Below are positions 1-6,730 of a DNA stretch of 64,000 bases, piece by piece. Every line of letters begins with the position of its first letter. Positions within the stretch are counted from its first letter, which is position 1. Both the position numbers and the translations under genes were made by a program. This stretch comes from DATDFB01 sp035276475 (lineage in GTDB: Bacteria; Acidobacteriota; Thermoanaerobaculia; Gp7-AA8). The DNA is taken from contig DATELQ010000033.1 of NCBI GenBank assembly GCA_035276475.1, forward strand, positions 54,839-118,838, given 5' to 3'. The notes under the pieces are model-generated. The model was not told where the DNA came from, did no database searches, and saw nothing but the letters and a program-made list of their open reading frames with translations.

Positions 1-1
1 C

Positions 2-214
2 GGCGTCGACGACCATCCCGTCCGCTACGCCTGCGACAAGTATCCCCATCCCGACCCGCTGCAGATCTGCGGCTGCGAGGTCGAGCAGCTCGACGACCCC
101 TGTCCGCGCTGCGGCCACAAGGCGCGCTCGCACAAGGCGCGGCATCGCTGCCGGAGCTGCCGCTGCTGGGGCTTCGACGGGGGCGGGGAAGCGCAGCACG
201 CGCCGCCGTGTTAG
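2..214 (+). CDS. Cys-rich protein, C-terminal part (gene starts left of window)
   Basis: An open frame enters from the left edge and stops at TAG 212-214, giving 70 residues. It is rich in paired cysteines (a CGC, a CPRCG knuckle and a closely spaced CRSCRC), which resembles a zinc-ribbon pair. Between the knuckles it is basic (KARSHKARHR). I do not recognise the family and the N-terminus is missing, so no function is given. The stop lies 11 bases before the next start codon, so it may head the downstream redox operon. Confidence 0.5.
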   Translation, partial: GVDDHPVRYACDKYPHPDPLQICGCEVEQLDDPCPRCGHKARSHKARHRCRSCRCWGFDGGGEAQHAPPC

Positions 215-225
215 TCTCGCGAACG

Positions 226-507
226 ATGGAAGACGGCCACGACCACGAGCTGCACCCGGCGATTCGCGGCCTCAAAACCGTCTGCCGCTGCAACAACATC
301 AAATACCGCACGATCGAGAAGGCCATCCGCGCCGGCGCCTGCACCTTGACGCAGGTTGCTGTAGCGACGACCGCGACGACCGGCCACTGCGGCGGAAGCT
401 GCACCCCCGACGTCCAGCAGATGATCGCCGAGCTGTCGCTCCAGCGGCCGCTCGCCTCGGCGGCGCCGGCGGCGAGTGCGGCGGCGTGGTGGGTTCGCAA
501 GCAATGA
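226..507 (+). CDS. BFD-like [2Fe-2S] domain protein
   Basis: A 93-residue protein with a CRC pair near residues 21-23 followed about 30 residues later by CGGSC, the four-Cys arrangement of the bacterioferritin-associated ferredoxin (BFD)-like [2Fe-2S] domain. That fold is used in BFD and as an electron-transfer domain in NirB, NifU and similar proteins. The His-rich start (MEDGHDHELH) and the Ala-rich tail lie outside the domain. ATG 226 is preferred to an upstream GTG at 208 because the domain follows it directly. The stop overlaps the next gene start as ATGA, so the two are probably translationally coupled. A cytoplasmic redox or iron-sulfur role is inferred. Confidence 0.75.
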   Translation: MEDGHDHELHPAIRGLKTVCRCNNIKYRTIEKAIRAGACTLTQVAVATTATTGHCGGSCTPDVQQMIAELSLQRPLASAAPAASAAAWWVRKQ

Positions 508-851
508 AGACCGAGCTTTACCTCAAGCCGAGTTGAACCTCCTGCCGGAAGGCGGTCGCCTTCCTCGACGAGCACGGCGTCGACGTCGTCAAGCACGACC
601 TCGCCAAAGAGCCGCCCTCCCGTGAGCTTCTCGAGAAGCTGATCGACGAGCGCCACCTCGGCGACTTCGTCAACACGCGCAGTCCTGCGTACAAAGAGCG
701 CGGCCTCGACGTCACGACGATGACCAAGCGCCAGGCCATCGACCTCATGATGGAAGAGCCGAACCTCATCCGCCGGCCGCTGCTCTTACGAGGGGGACGG
801 GCCATCTTCGGGTTCGACGCGGAAAAGTACGGCGAGCTGGCCAAGAAATGA
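504..851 (+). CDS. ArsC/Spx-like selenoprotein (in-frame TGA read as Sec)
   Basis: Read through one TGA at 534-536, this frame gives a 115-residue thioredoxin-fold protein of the ArsC/Spx/YffB type. It begins MKTELYLKPS-U-TSCRKAV, then an intact 104-codon ArsC-like body with FVNTRSPAYKERG and IRRPLLLRGG. The TGA sits at codon 11, where the family has the first Cys of CxxC, and the second Cys (codon 14) is present, so the active site would be U-x-x-C. A perfect hairpin with a GGTC loop starts 10 bases after the TGA. The gene overlaps both neighbours as ATGA. Selenocysteine is inferred. Alternatives are a nonsense mutation or sequencing error, but the intact downstream frame, the exact position and the hairpin argue against them. 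A thiol/selenol reductase role is likely; the substrate is unknown. Confidence 0.85.
547..564 (+). promoter_or_regulatory. Bacterial SECIS-like hairpin of the ArsC-like gene
   Basis: GGAAGGC (547-553) pairs perfectly with GCCTTCC (558-564) around the four-base loop GGTC. The first loop G is 18 bases after the TGA. Known bacterial SECIS elements lie within the coding region just downstream of the UGA, with a G at the start of a small apical loop, and the E. coli fdhF loop also contains GGUC. The geometry fits binding by SelB, which is inferred. Confidence 0.75.
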
Positions 852-1117
852 TCCCGCCGGCCGGCTTCGCCATCGCGGCGTTGACCGTGATGCTTTGGAT
901 CCTCTGGTCCGACTCCGTCCGGCCGCGGCGGGCCTCGCAGGGCATGTACGCGCTGCGCGTCGCCACCTACCTCGTCGTCAGCGGCGTCCTCATTCTCAAC
1001 CGCGTCCGTTATCCGCAGTACTTTTCAGGCGGCGCGACTGTTGCGGTCGTCCTGGCCGTTCTCGTCGGGCTCTTCGGCGCGTTTTGGTTCGGCCGGCGCC
1101 TGGTTCGGCGGGTGTGA
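848..1117 (+). CDS. Small membrane protein of unknown function
   Basis: An 89-residue hydrophobic protein with about three membrane segments: near residues 4-21 (GFAIAALTVMLWILW), 36-50 (ATYLVVSGVLILN) and 62-82 (GATVAVVLAVLVGLFGAFWF). It ends in a basic RRLVRRV tail that probably faces the cytoplasm. It starts in an ATGA overlap with the stop of the Sec-containing ArsC-like gene, so it is probably the last gene of that operon. I recognise no family motif. Its partners suggest a link to redox metabolism, but nothing in its own sequence proves it. Confidence 0.6.
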   Translation: MIPPAGFAIAALTVMLWILWSDSVRPRRASQGMYALRVATYLVVSGVLILNRVRYPQYFSGGATVAVVLAVLVGLFGAFWFGRRLVRRV

Positions 1118-1410
1118 CGCATTACGTCCGTGGAGTGACGCGTATTGTTGACTGTGGAAAAAATGAGAACCCTATAGACAGCACTCCGGACTTGGTGTAG
1201 TCTATTGCACAAGGAGCCCGGCAGGCAGGCGCCTCTTCCGAGCGGGAACTGGATCGAAATGAACGGTTGAGTCGACGGGCCTGCGATCTCTCTCTCACGA
1301 CCGACGACACTCACCACAAGGCCAGCCTCTAGGCCTTGTCATGCAGCCGCCGCCGGGCCCCTTCTTTCCTTGAAATAACACCTCGGTCGGAGGTGTCTCA
1401 TGTCGTACAC
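1118..1410 (+). other. Intergenic region with candidate promoter and two hairpins
   Basis: About 290 bases without a convincing gene. TTGACT (1148-1153) and TATAGA (1173-1178) are spaced by 19 bases, a weak candidate promoter. A perfect 8-bp hairpin pairs 1316-1323 with 1332-1339 (ACAAGGCC/GGCCTTGT). A second pairs ACACCTC (1378-1384) with GAGGTGT (1390-1396), placing the only Shine-Dalgarno-like GGAGG before the next gene inside a stem. Neither hairpin has a T-run, so neither is an obvious terminator. The second could limit translation of the zincin gene. Confidence 0.4.
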
Positions 1411-3753
1411 ATGAAGCGCCTCGTCGTCCTGCTGCTCCTCGCCGCGATCCCGGCGGGCGCTGCCACGTTCCTCGTCCCCGACGACCGGTCTTTGGTCGAT
1501 GCCTCGACCGCCATCGTCGTCGCCACGGCGGGCGCGTCGTACACGCGTTTCGCGCCGGGCGGTTGGATCGAGACTGTGACGTCGATGACCATCGACGAGG
1601 CCATCAAAGGCGCAACCGCGAACGCGACCATCGACGTCGTCGAGCTCGGCGGCGTCCTTGGCGACCGCGGCTACTACGTCTCCGGCGCCCCGCGCTACGA
1701 CGCCGGCGAGCGCGTGCTCCTCTTCCTAGAGACCAACGACCGGGGCGAGTGGGTGGCGAAGAACATGGCCGTGGGCAAGTTCGCCTTCCGCCGCGACGAC
1801 GCCGGCCGCCGCGTCCTGCTGCGCGACGACGTCGACGGCTTCGGCTACGACGGCGCGCCGTACCGCGAGCCGCTGCGCGCTGAGGAGCCGTTTCTGGAGT
1901 TCGTGCGGGCGGCGGCGCGGGGGGAGGCTGCGGCGGCCGACTACTTCCTTCCTGTAACGAAGAGCAACCTCACCACGAACGCCACGGCGGCGCCGGCGTC
2001 GACCTACTTGCAGCAGCCCAGCCCCGGGCGCGGCCTCCGCTGGCCGTCCTTTCCGTCGCCCGTCGTCTTCGTCAGCCACGGCACCCAGCCGGGCGCCGTC
2101 AGCGGCGGCCTCACCGCGCTGCAGCGCGGCCTGGCCGCGTGGACGAACGACGGCAACTCCAACGTCGTTCTGAGCTACGGCGGGTCCACGTCGACTGCGC
2201 ACGGCGCGGCCGACGGCGTCACCACCGTGCAGTTCAACGATCCGTCCAATGAGATCGCCGGCTCCTACCGCGGCGTCGGCGGCGACACCCTCGCGGTCAC
2301 CAGCGCGTGGTACGACCCGTCGATCACGCACACGTACAACGGCGAGACCTTCTACACGATCGTCGAAGCCGATCTCGTCGTGCAGGACGGCCTCAGCGGG
2401 GCCGGCGTCAGCGGCAATGGCTTCGACCACGTCATCACCCACGAGCTCGGCCACGCCATCGGCCTGCGCCATTCCGACCAGCCCCCATCGGGCGGCACGA
2501 GCACCAGCGCCGCGATCATGAACTCCAGCGTCGCCTTCAACACCGACACGTACGGCTCGAACCTGCAGTCGTGGGACCGCGAGGCCCTCGCGGCGGTGTA
2601 CGGCAGCGGCGCGGGCGCGGGGCAGCCGCCGACGCCGAATCCCGGCCCGACGCCGCAGCCGCCGCCCGCGTGCAATCCGGTCACGATCACCGCGCAGCCG
2701 GTCTCCGCGCCGCTCGCCGGCAGCGAAGTGACGATGACCGTCGGCGTGAGCGGCGATCTCCCGGTCGCGTACCAGTGGTACATCGGCGCGAAGGGGAACA
2801 CCGCGAATCCGATCGGCGGCGAGACCCATCCGGCGCTCAGCGTGTCGCCGAAGGTGACGACGACGTATTGGGCGCGCGTGACGAACTCCTGCGGCGTCGC
2901 CGACAGCGACGCGGCGACCGTCACGGTCAACGGCTGCCCCGGCGTCGCCATCACGTCGCTGACGTCGAGCGCCTCGGCCGTGCTGGAAGGCGCGAGCGTG
3001 ACGCTCACCGTCGCCGCGGCCGGCGGCAACGTCGGCTATCAATGGTTCAACGGCACGAGCGCGCTCGCCGGCCAGACCGGGACGACACTCGTCGTCCGCC
3101 CGGCGGCGACGACGTCGTATTGGGTGCGCGTGACGAATACGTGCGGCGCGACGCTCGACAGCGACGTCGTCGTCATCGCCGTCACCCCGTGCGACGCGCC
3201 GGAAATTCTCGTGCAGCCGGTCGGCGGCAATGTTCTGAGCGGCACGACCGGCGTGCTCGCCGCGATCGAGAGCGGCTCGCCGACGCTGCGCTATCAGTGG
3301 TACGAAGGCCCGCGCAGTGACACGTCGCGGCCGCTGTCGAACGCGAGCCTCGCCTCGATGACGACGCTGACGCTCCTGAGCGGCGCGACGTCGTACTGGC
3401 TGCGCATCACGAACGACTGCGGCTCCGTCGACAGCGACGCCGTGACGATGACGGTCGTGAACTCGTGCACGCCGCCCGCAATCGTCGCGCAGCCGTCGGC
3501 GGTGAGCGTGAGCTCGGGCACGAGCGCGCGCCTCACGATCGCCGCCACCGGCGCGTCGCTGTCGTACCAGTGGTACCAGGGCCCGCTCCTCGACTTCACC
3601 AAGCCGGTCGGGCGGAGCTCGCCGACGCTCCTCACCGCACCGATCAGCGCCCCGACGCAGTTCTGGGTGCGCGTCTCGTCGGCGTGCGGCACGGTCAGCA
3701 GCGCCGTTATCAATGTCGCGCCGGCGGCGCGGCGGCGCGCGGCGAAGCCGTAG
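1411..3753 (+). CDS. Secreted matrixin-like zinc metalloprotease with four Ig-like repeats
   Basis: A 780-residue exported protein. A signal peptide (MKRLVVLLLLAAIPAGA) is followed by an N-terminal domain shared with two other proteins in this window (IETV...IDEAIKG...IDVVELGG). The zincin domain has HELGHAIGLRH at residues 344-354, the extended HExxHxxGxxH site of matrixin/M10-M57-type peptidases. A Pro-rich linker (about 411-420) leads to four Ig-like repeats, each opening with a C-x(2-4)-I/V segment and containing YQWY/YQWF and a W-x-R-V strand. The C-terminus is the basic tail ARRRAAKP, shared with other secreted proteins here. ATG 1411 is chosen because the signal peptide starts there. 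The 3' end overlaps the convergent gene by 44 bases. Substrate unknown. Confidence 0.8.
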   Translation: MKRLVVLLLLAAIPAGAATFLVPDDRSLVDASTAIVVATAGASYTRFAPGGWIETVTSMTIDEAIKGATANATIDVVELGGVLGDRGYYVSGAPRYDAGERVLLFLETNDRGEWVAKNMAVGKFAFRRDDAGRRVLLRDDVDGFGYDGAPYREPLRAEEPFLEFVRAAARGEAAAADYFLPVTKSNLTTNATAAPASTYLQQPSPGRGLRWPSFPSPVVFVSHGTQPGAVSGGLTALQRGLAAWTNDGNSNVVLSYGGSTSTAHGAADGVTTVQFNDPSNEIAGSYRGVGGDTLAVTSAWYDPSITHTYNGETFYTIVEADLVVQDGLSGAGVSGNGFDHVITHELGHAIGLRHSDQPPSGGTSTSAAIMNSSVAFNTDTYGSNLQSWDREALAAVYGSGAGAGQPPTPNPGPTPQPPPACNPVTITAQPVSAPLAGSEVTMTVGVSGDLPVAYQWYIGAKGNTANPIGGETHPALSVSPKVTTTYWARVTNSCGVADSDAATVTVNGCPGVAITSLTSSASAVLEGASVTLTVAAAGGNVGYQWFNGTSALAGQTGTTLVVRPAATTSYWVRVTNTCGATLDSDVVVIAVTPCDAPEILVQPVGGNVLSGTTGVLAAIESGSPTLRYQWYEGPRSDTSRPLSNASLASMTTLTLLSGATSYWLRITNDCGSVDSDAVTMTVVNSCTPPAIVAQPSAVSVSSGTSARLTIAATGASLSYQWYQGPLLDFTKPVGRSSPTLLTAPISAPTQFWVRVSSACGTVSSAVINVAPAARRRAAKP

Positions 3754-4135
3754 CGTTGTTGTCGAGCCGATACCGCTGCATCTCGTCGTACCTCGGCGTC
3801 AGCGTCGCGATCGTGCACGACGACGGCGTGATGTCGTACGTGGTATCGAAGTCCTCGTAGTTGCGCGCGCGCCACATCGTCCCCTCGGGATCGACGACGA
3901 TGGAGCGCCCCGTCGCGCCGCGGAAGATGTGCGAGCCGTCCGTGCCGGTGAACGCCGTGTACGTCCACGGCCGCTCTTCCGGGTGCGCGCGCATGAACTC
4001 TTCGATCTCGTTCAGCAGTTGCGCGAACAGCGCGGCGCGCGCGTGCGGCTCGGCCTGCAGCGCCGAGGCGATGGCGTCGCGCAGCATGGCGTCGGCGGGG
4101 GAGGTCAGGACGCCCGTGATGAGCGGCTCGGACAT
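3710..4135 (-). CDS. Hypothetical protein, divergent from the kinase gene
   Basis: A 141-residue soluble protein (MSEPLITGVLTSPADAMLRD...) with a helical N-terminal half and a Trp/Tyr/Arg-rich C-terminal half containing WTYTAFTGTDGSHIF and MWRARNYEDF. I recognise no family. It is divergent from the Ser/Thr kinase gene with only 30 bases between the two start codons, so the promoters must overlap. Its last 44 bases run antisense into the zincin gene. The downstream part of the protein is low-complexity (SPRAAAPPARH). The codon pattern and position support a real gene, but the antisense overlap lowers confidence. Confidence 0.55.
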   Translation of the reverse strand: MSEPLITGVLTSPADAMLRDAIASALQAEPHARAALFAQLLNEIEEFMRAHPEERPWTYTAFTGTDGSHIFRGATGRSIVVDPEGTMWRARNYEDFDTTYDITPSSCTIATLTPRYDEMQRYRLDNNATASPRAAAPPARH

Positions 4136-4165
4136 TGCGGCTATCGTGGCATCATTCCCGGAAAC

Positions 4166-6718
4166 ATGACAATCGTTCCCGGTACGCGGCTCGGCCCGTA
4201 CGAGATCGTCGCGCGCATCGGCGCGGGCGGGATGGGGGAGGTCTGGCGCGCCCGCGACACGCGCCTCGACCGCAGCGTGGCCATCAAGATCGTCCCGCCG
4301 GAGCTGGCGCAGCGCTTCGAGCGCGAGGCGAAGACGATCTCGCAGCTCAACCACCCGCACATCTGCGTGCTGCACGACGTCGGCGAGAACTACCTGGTCA
4401 TGGAGCTCCTCGACGGCGAGACCCTCGCCGACCGCGTCGCCAAAGGACCGCTGCCGCTTGCCGACGCCATCCGCTACGGCATCCAGATCGCCGGCGCGCT
4501 CGACCGCGCGCACCACGCCGGCATCGTCCATCGCGATCTGAAGCCGGGCAACATCATGATCACGAAGACGGGCGCGAAGCTGCTCGACTTCGGGCTGGCC
4601 AAGAACATCGCCTCGGCCGTGACGGTCGACGGGCCGACGGTGCAGAAAGATCTGACCGCCGAGGGAACGATTGTCGGGACGTTCCAGTACATGGCGCCGG
4701 AGCAGCTCGAAGGCGCCGACGCTGACGCCCGCACCGACATCTTCGCCCTCGGCGCGGTGCTGTACGAGATGGTCACCGGCCGGCGCGCCTTCATGGGGAA
4801 GACGCGCACGTCGCTCATCGCCGCGATCGTGGCGGGGACGCCGGCGCCGATCCGCGAGGCGCAGCCGCTGGCGCCGTCGGCGCTGGACCATGTGATCACG
4901 ACGTGCATCGAGAAAGATCCGGACAAGCGCTGGCAGAGCGCGCGCGACGTCGCCAACGAGCTGACGTGGATTGCGGGTGCGGCGACGGAGCCGGGCGCGG
5001 TGCGGAAGGCGAGCCGCGTCTGGCCGATCATCGCGGTGGTGCTCGCGCTGCTCGCCATCGGCGAGGCGGTGAAACTACTCCTCGATCGCGCGGCGCCGCA
5101 GGCGCAACAGGCGTTGTCGATCCTGCCGCCGCGAGGACAGGGGTTCGAAGGGGCGGTGGTCATCGCGCCCGACGGACGCTCTGTCGCGTTCGCGGCGTAC
5201 GGCGACGGCGGCTTCTCGATCTGGGTTCGTCGCCTCGGCGAGTCGACCGCCACGAAGATCGCCACGGTCGAGCGTTACGTGCAGCTGTTCTGGTCTCCCG
5301 ACTCGAAGCGGCTCGGCTACCTCAACGCCGGCAAGATCATGATCGTCCCAGCGTCCGGCGGGCAGCCGGACGTCATCGCCACGTACGGCGGCTACGGCGT
5401 CGGCGCGGCATGGTCGCGCCGCGGCCAGATCCTGTTCGCGCCGAAGTTCGGCGAGGGGTTGTATCGCGTCGCCGCCACGGGAGACGAGCCGGTGCGGGTG
5501 ACGTCGCTCGACACGCGGCGCGGCGAGACGCTGCACGGCCATCCCGTATTTCTCGACGACGGCGAGCGCTTCCTCTATCTCGTCCACACGACGGGCGAGG
5601 CGCGCAATGAGATCTGGGCCGCCTCCATCGGCGGCGGCGAGCGCAAGCGCATTCTCGACGCGGATGCCCTCGAGGGGGTCTGGAACGGCTGGCTGCTGGC
5701 GGTGCGCAACGGCGCATTGTTCGCGCAGCGCTTCGACGCGAAGACTCTGGCCGTTTCCGGCGAGCCGCGGAAGATCGCCGACGATGTCTTCTACGACGAG
5801 GGGCGATGCACCGCGTTCACGAGCGTCTCGGACGACGGAGCGATCGTCTACCGTCCCTGGCAGTCGGTCGCGTACGACTTCGGCTGGTACGACGACAGCG
5901 GACGGCTCCTGCAGAAGCTCTTCACCCAGGAGGCCGCCAACGGCAACTTCGAGCTCGCGCCCGACGACTCGGCAGTGGCCCTCGAAGTCTCCGACCGGCG
6001 CAAGGGGGCGAAGGACATCGTGGTGCGCGACCTCTCCCGCGGCGTCGTCACGCGCATCACCAGCGGCCTCGCCAACAACATTCAATTGGCGTGGGCGCCG
6101 GACCGCAGCCGCATCTTCTACTCCTCCGACCGCAACGGCCTGTTCGACATCTACGCGCAGAGCGACGACGGCATGAGCGTCGCGCAGCCGGTATGGACGG
6201 GCGGCGATGACAAATATCCATGCTCCGTCTCGCCGGACGGCAAGACGCTCCTGGCCTTCCGGATGACGGCGAAAACCCGCGAGGATCTCTGGATCGTCCC
6301 GCTCGACGGCGGCGCGCCGCGGCCGTGGATCGTCACGCCCGAAAGCGAGATTCAGGCGCGCTTCTCGCCCGACGGGACGTGGGCGGCGTACAGCTCCAAC
6401 CGCTCCGGCCGCTGGGAGGTCTACGTCGCCCCGTTTCCCGACGGCCGTTCCATTCAGGTCTCCACCGAAGGCGGCAGCGGCCCGGTGTGGAACCGCGACG
6501 CGTCGCGCCTCTTCTATGGAAACGGCCGCACCATCTACGCCGTGACCGTGAAGCGCAATGGCAAGACCGCGGAGATCGGCGCGTCCGTCGCGATCTCCAC
6601 CAGCCCCCAGTCGCTGAGAGACTGCGTGCGCAGCATGACCGCGGAGCGATTCCTCTGTGAGACGGTCGCCGATCCGCGCGACACTGTGAGAGTGGCGAAC
6701 TACCTGAAAGGTTGGTAG
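4166..6718 (+). CDS. Membrane Ser/Thr protein kinase with C-terminal TolB/WD40-like propeller
   Basis: An 850-residue eukaryotic-type (Hanks) kinase. The Gly loop IGAGGMGEVWRA is near residues 17-28, the catalytic Lys is in VAIKIV, HRDLKPGN starts at 122, DFGLAK at 141, and an APE motif follows (YMAPEQ). One membrane segment (about 284-305) links it to an extracytoplasmic half with repeated S-PDG/SPDSK/APDGR strands typical of TolB/PD40 beta-propellers. The kinase faces the cytoplasm and the propeller the periplasm, where it may sense a ligand. This architecture is common in Acidobacteriota. Start ATG 4166 directly precedes the kinase fold. It is followed at 12 bases by the YfhO-like gene. 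Confidence 0.9.
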   Translation: MTIVPGTRLGPYEIVARIGAGGMGEVWRARDTRLDRSVAIKIVPPELAQRFEREAKTISQLNHPHICVLHDVGENYLVMELLDGETLADRVAKGPLPLADAIRYGIQIAGALDRAHHAGIVHRDLKPGNIMITKTGAKLLDFGLAKNIASAVTVDGPTVQKDLTAEGTIVGTFQYMAPEQLEGADADARTDIFALGAVLYEMVTGRRAFMGKTRTSLIAAIVAGTPAPIREAQPLAPSALDHVITTCIEKDPDKRWQSARDVANELTWIAGAATEPGAVRKASRVWPIIAVVLALLAIGEAVKLLLDRAAPQAQQALSILPPRGQGFEGAVVIAPDGRSVAFAAYGDGGFSIWVRRLGESTATKIATVERYVQLFWSPDSKRLGYLNAGKIMIVPASGGQPDVIATYGGYGVGAAWSRRGQILFAPKFGEGLYRVAATGDEPVRVTSLDTRRGETLHGHPVFLDDGERFLYLVHTTGEARNEIWAASIGGGERKRILDADALEGVWNGWLLAVRNGALFAQRFDAKTLAVSGEPRKIADDVFYDEGRCTAFTSVSDDGAIVYRPWQSVAYDFGWYDDSGRLLQKLFTQEAANGNFELAPDDSAVALEVSDRRKGAKDIVVRDLSRGVVTRITSGLANNIQLAWAPDRSRIFYSSDRNGLFDIYAQSDDGMSVAQPVWTGGDDKYPCSVSPDGKTLLAFRMTAKTREDLWIVPLDGGAPRPWIVTPESEIQARFSPDGTWAAYSSNRSGRWEVYVAPFPDGRSIQVSTEGGSGPVWNRDASRLFYGNGRTIYAVTVKRNGKTAEIGASVAISTSPQSLRDCVRSMTAERFLCETVADPRDTVRVANYLKGW

Positions 6719-6730
6719 CTTGCGCGCCGC
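6716..6730 (+). promoter_or_regulatory. Candidate -10 element 9 bases before the start codon (leaderless type)
   Basis: TAGCTT at 6716-6721 is followed by the 9-base spacer GCGCGCCGC and ATG 6731. The same spacer occurs between TATGAT and ATG 26698. No Shine-Dalgarno is present at a usable distance. This suggests a transcript starting at or within a few bases of the start codon. The match to TATAAT is weak here, and the support comes from the recurrence. Confidence 0.4.

Noticed and set aside
534..536. Premature stop making the ArsC-like gene a pseudogene
   Set aside because: The downstream frame is intact and conserved in motif, the TGA is at the exact redox Cys position, a SECIS-like hairpin follows, and a second gene in the window shows the same pattern.
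1316..1339. Rho-independent terminator after the membrane-protein gene
   Set aside because: The 8-bp stem is perfect, but no T-run follows and it lies 200 bases after the stop codon.
2352..3029. Minus-strand open frames over the Ig-repeat regions
   Set aside because: They mirror the repeats of the real plus-strand protein and have no start signal or motif of their own.
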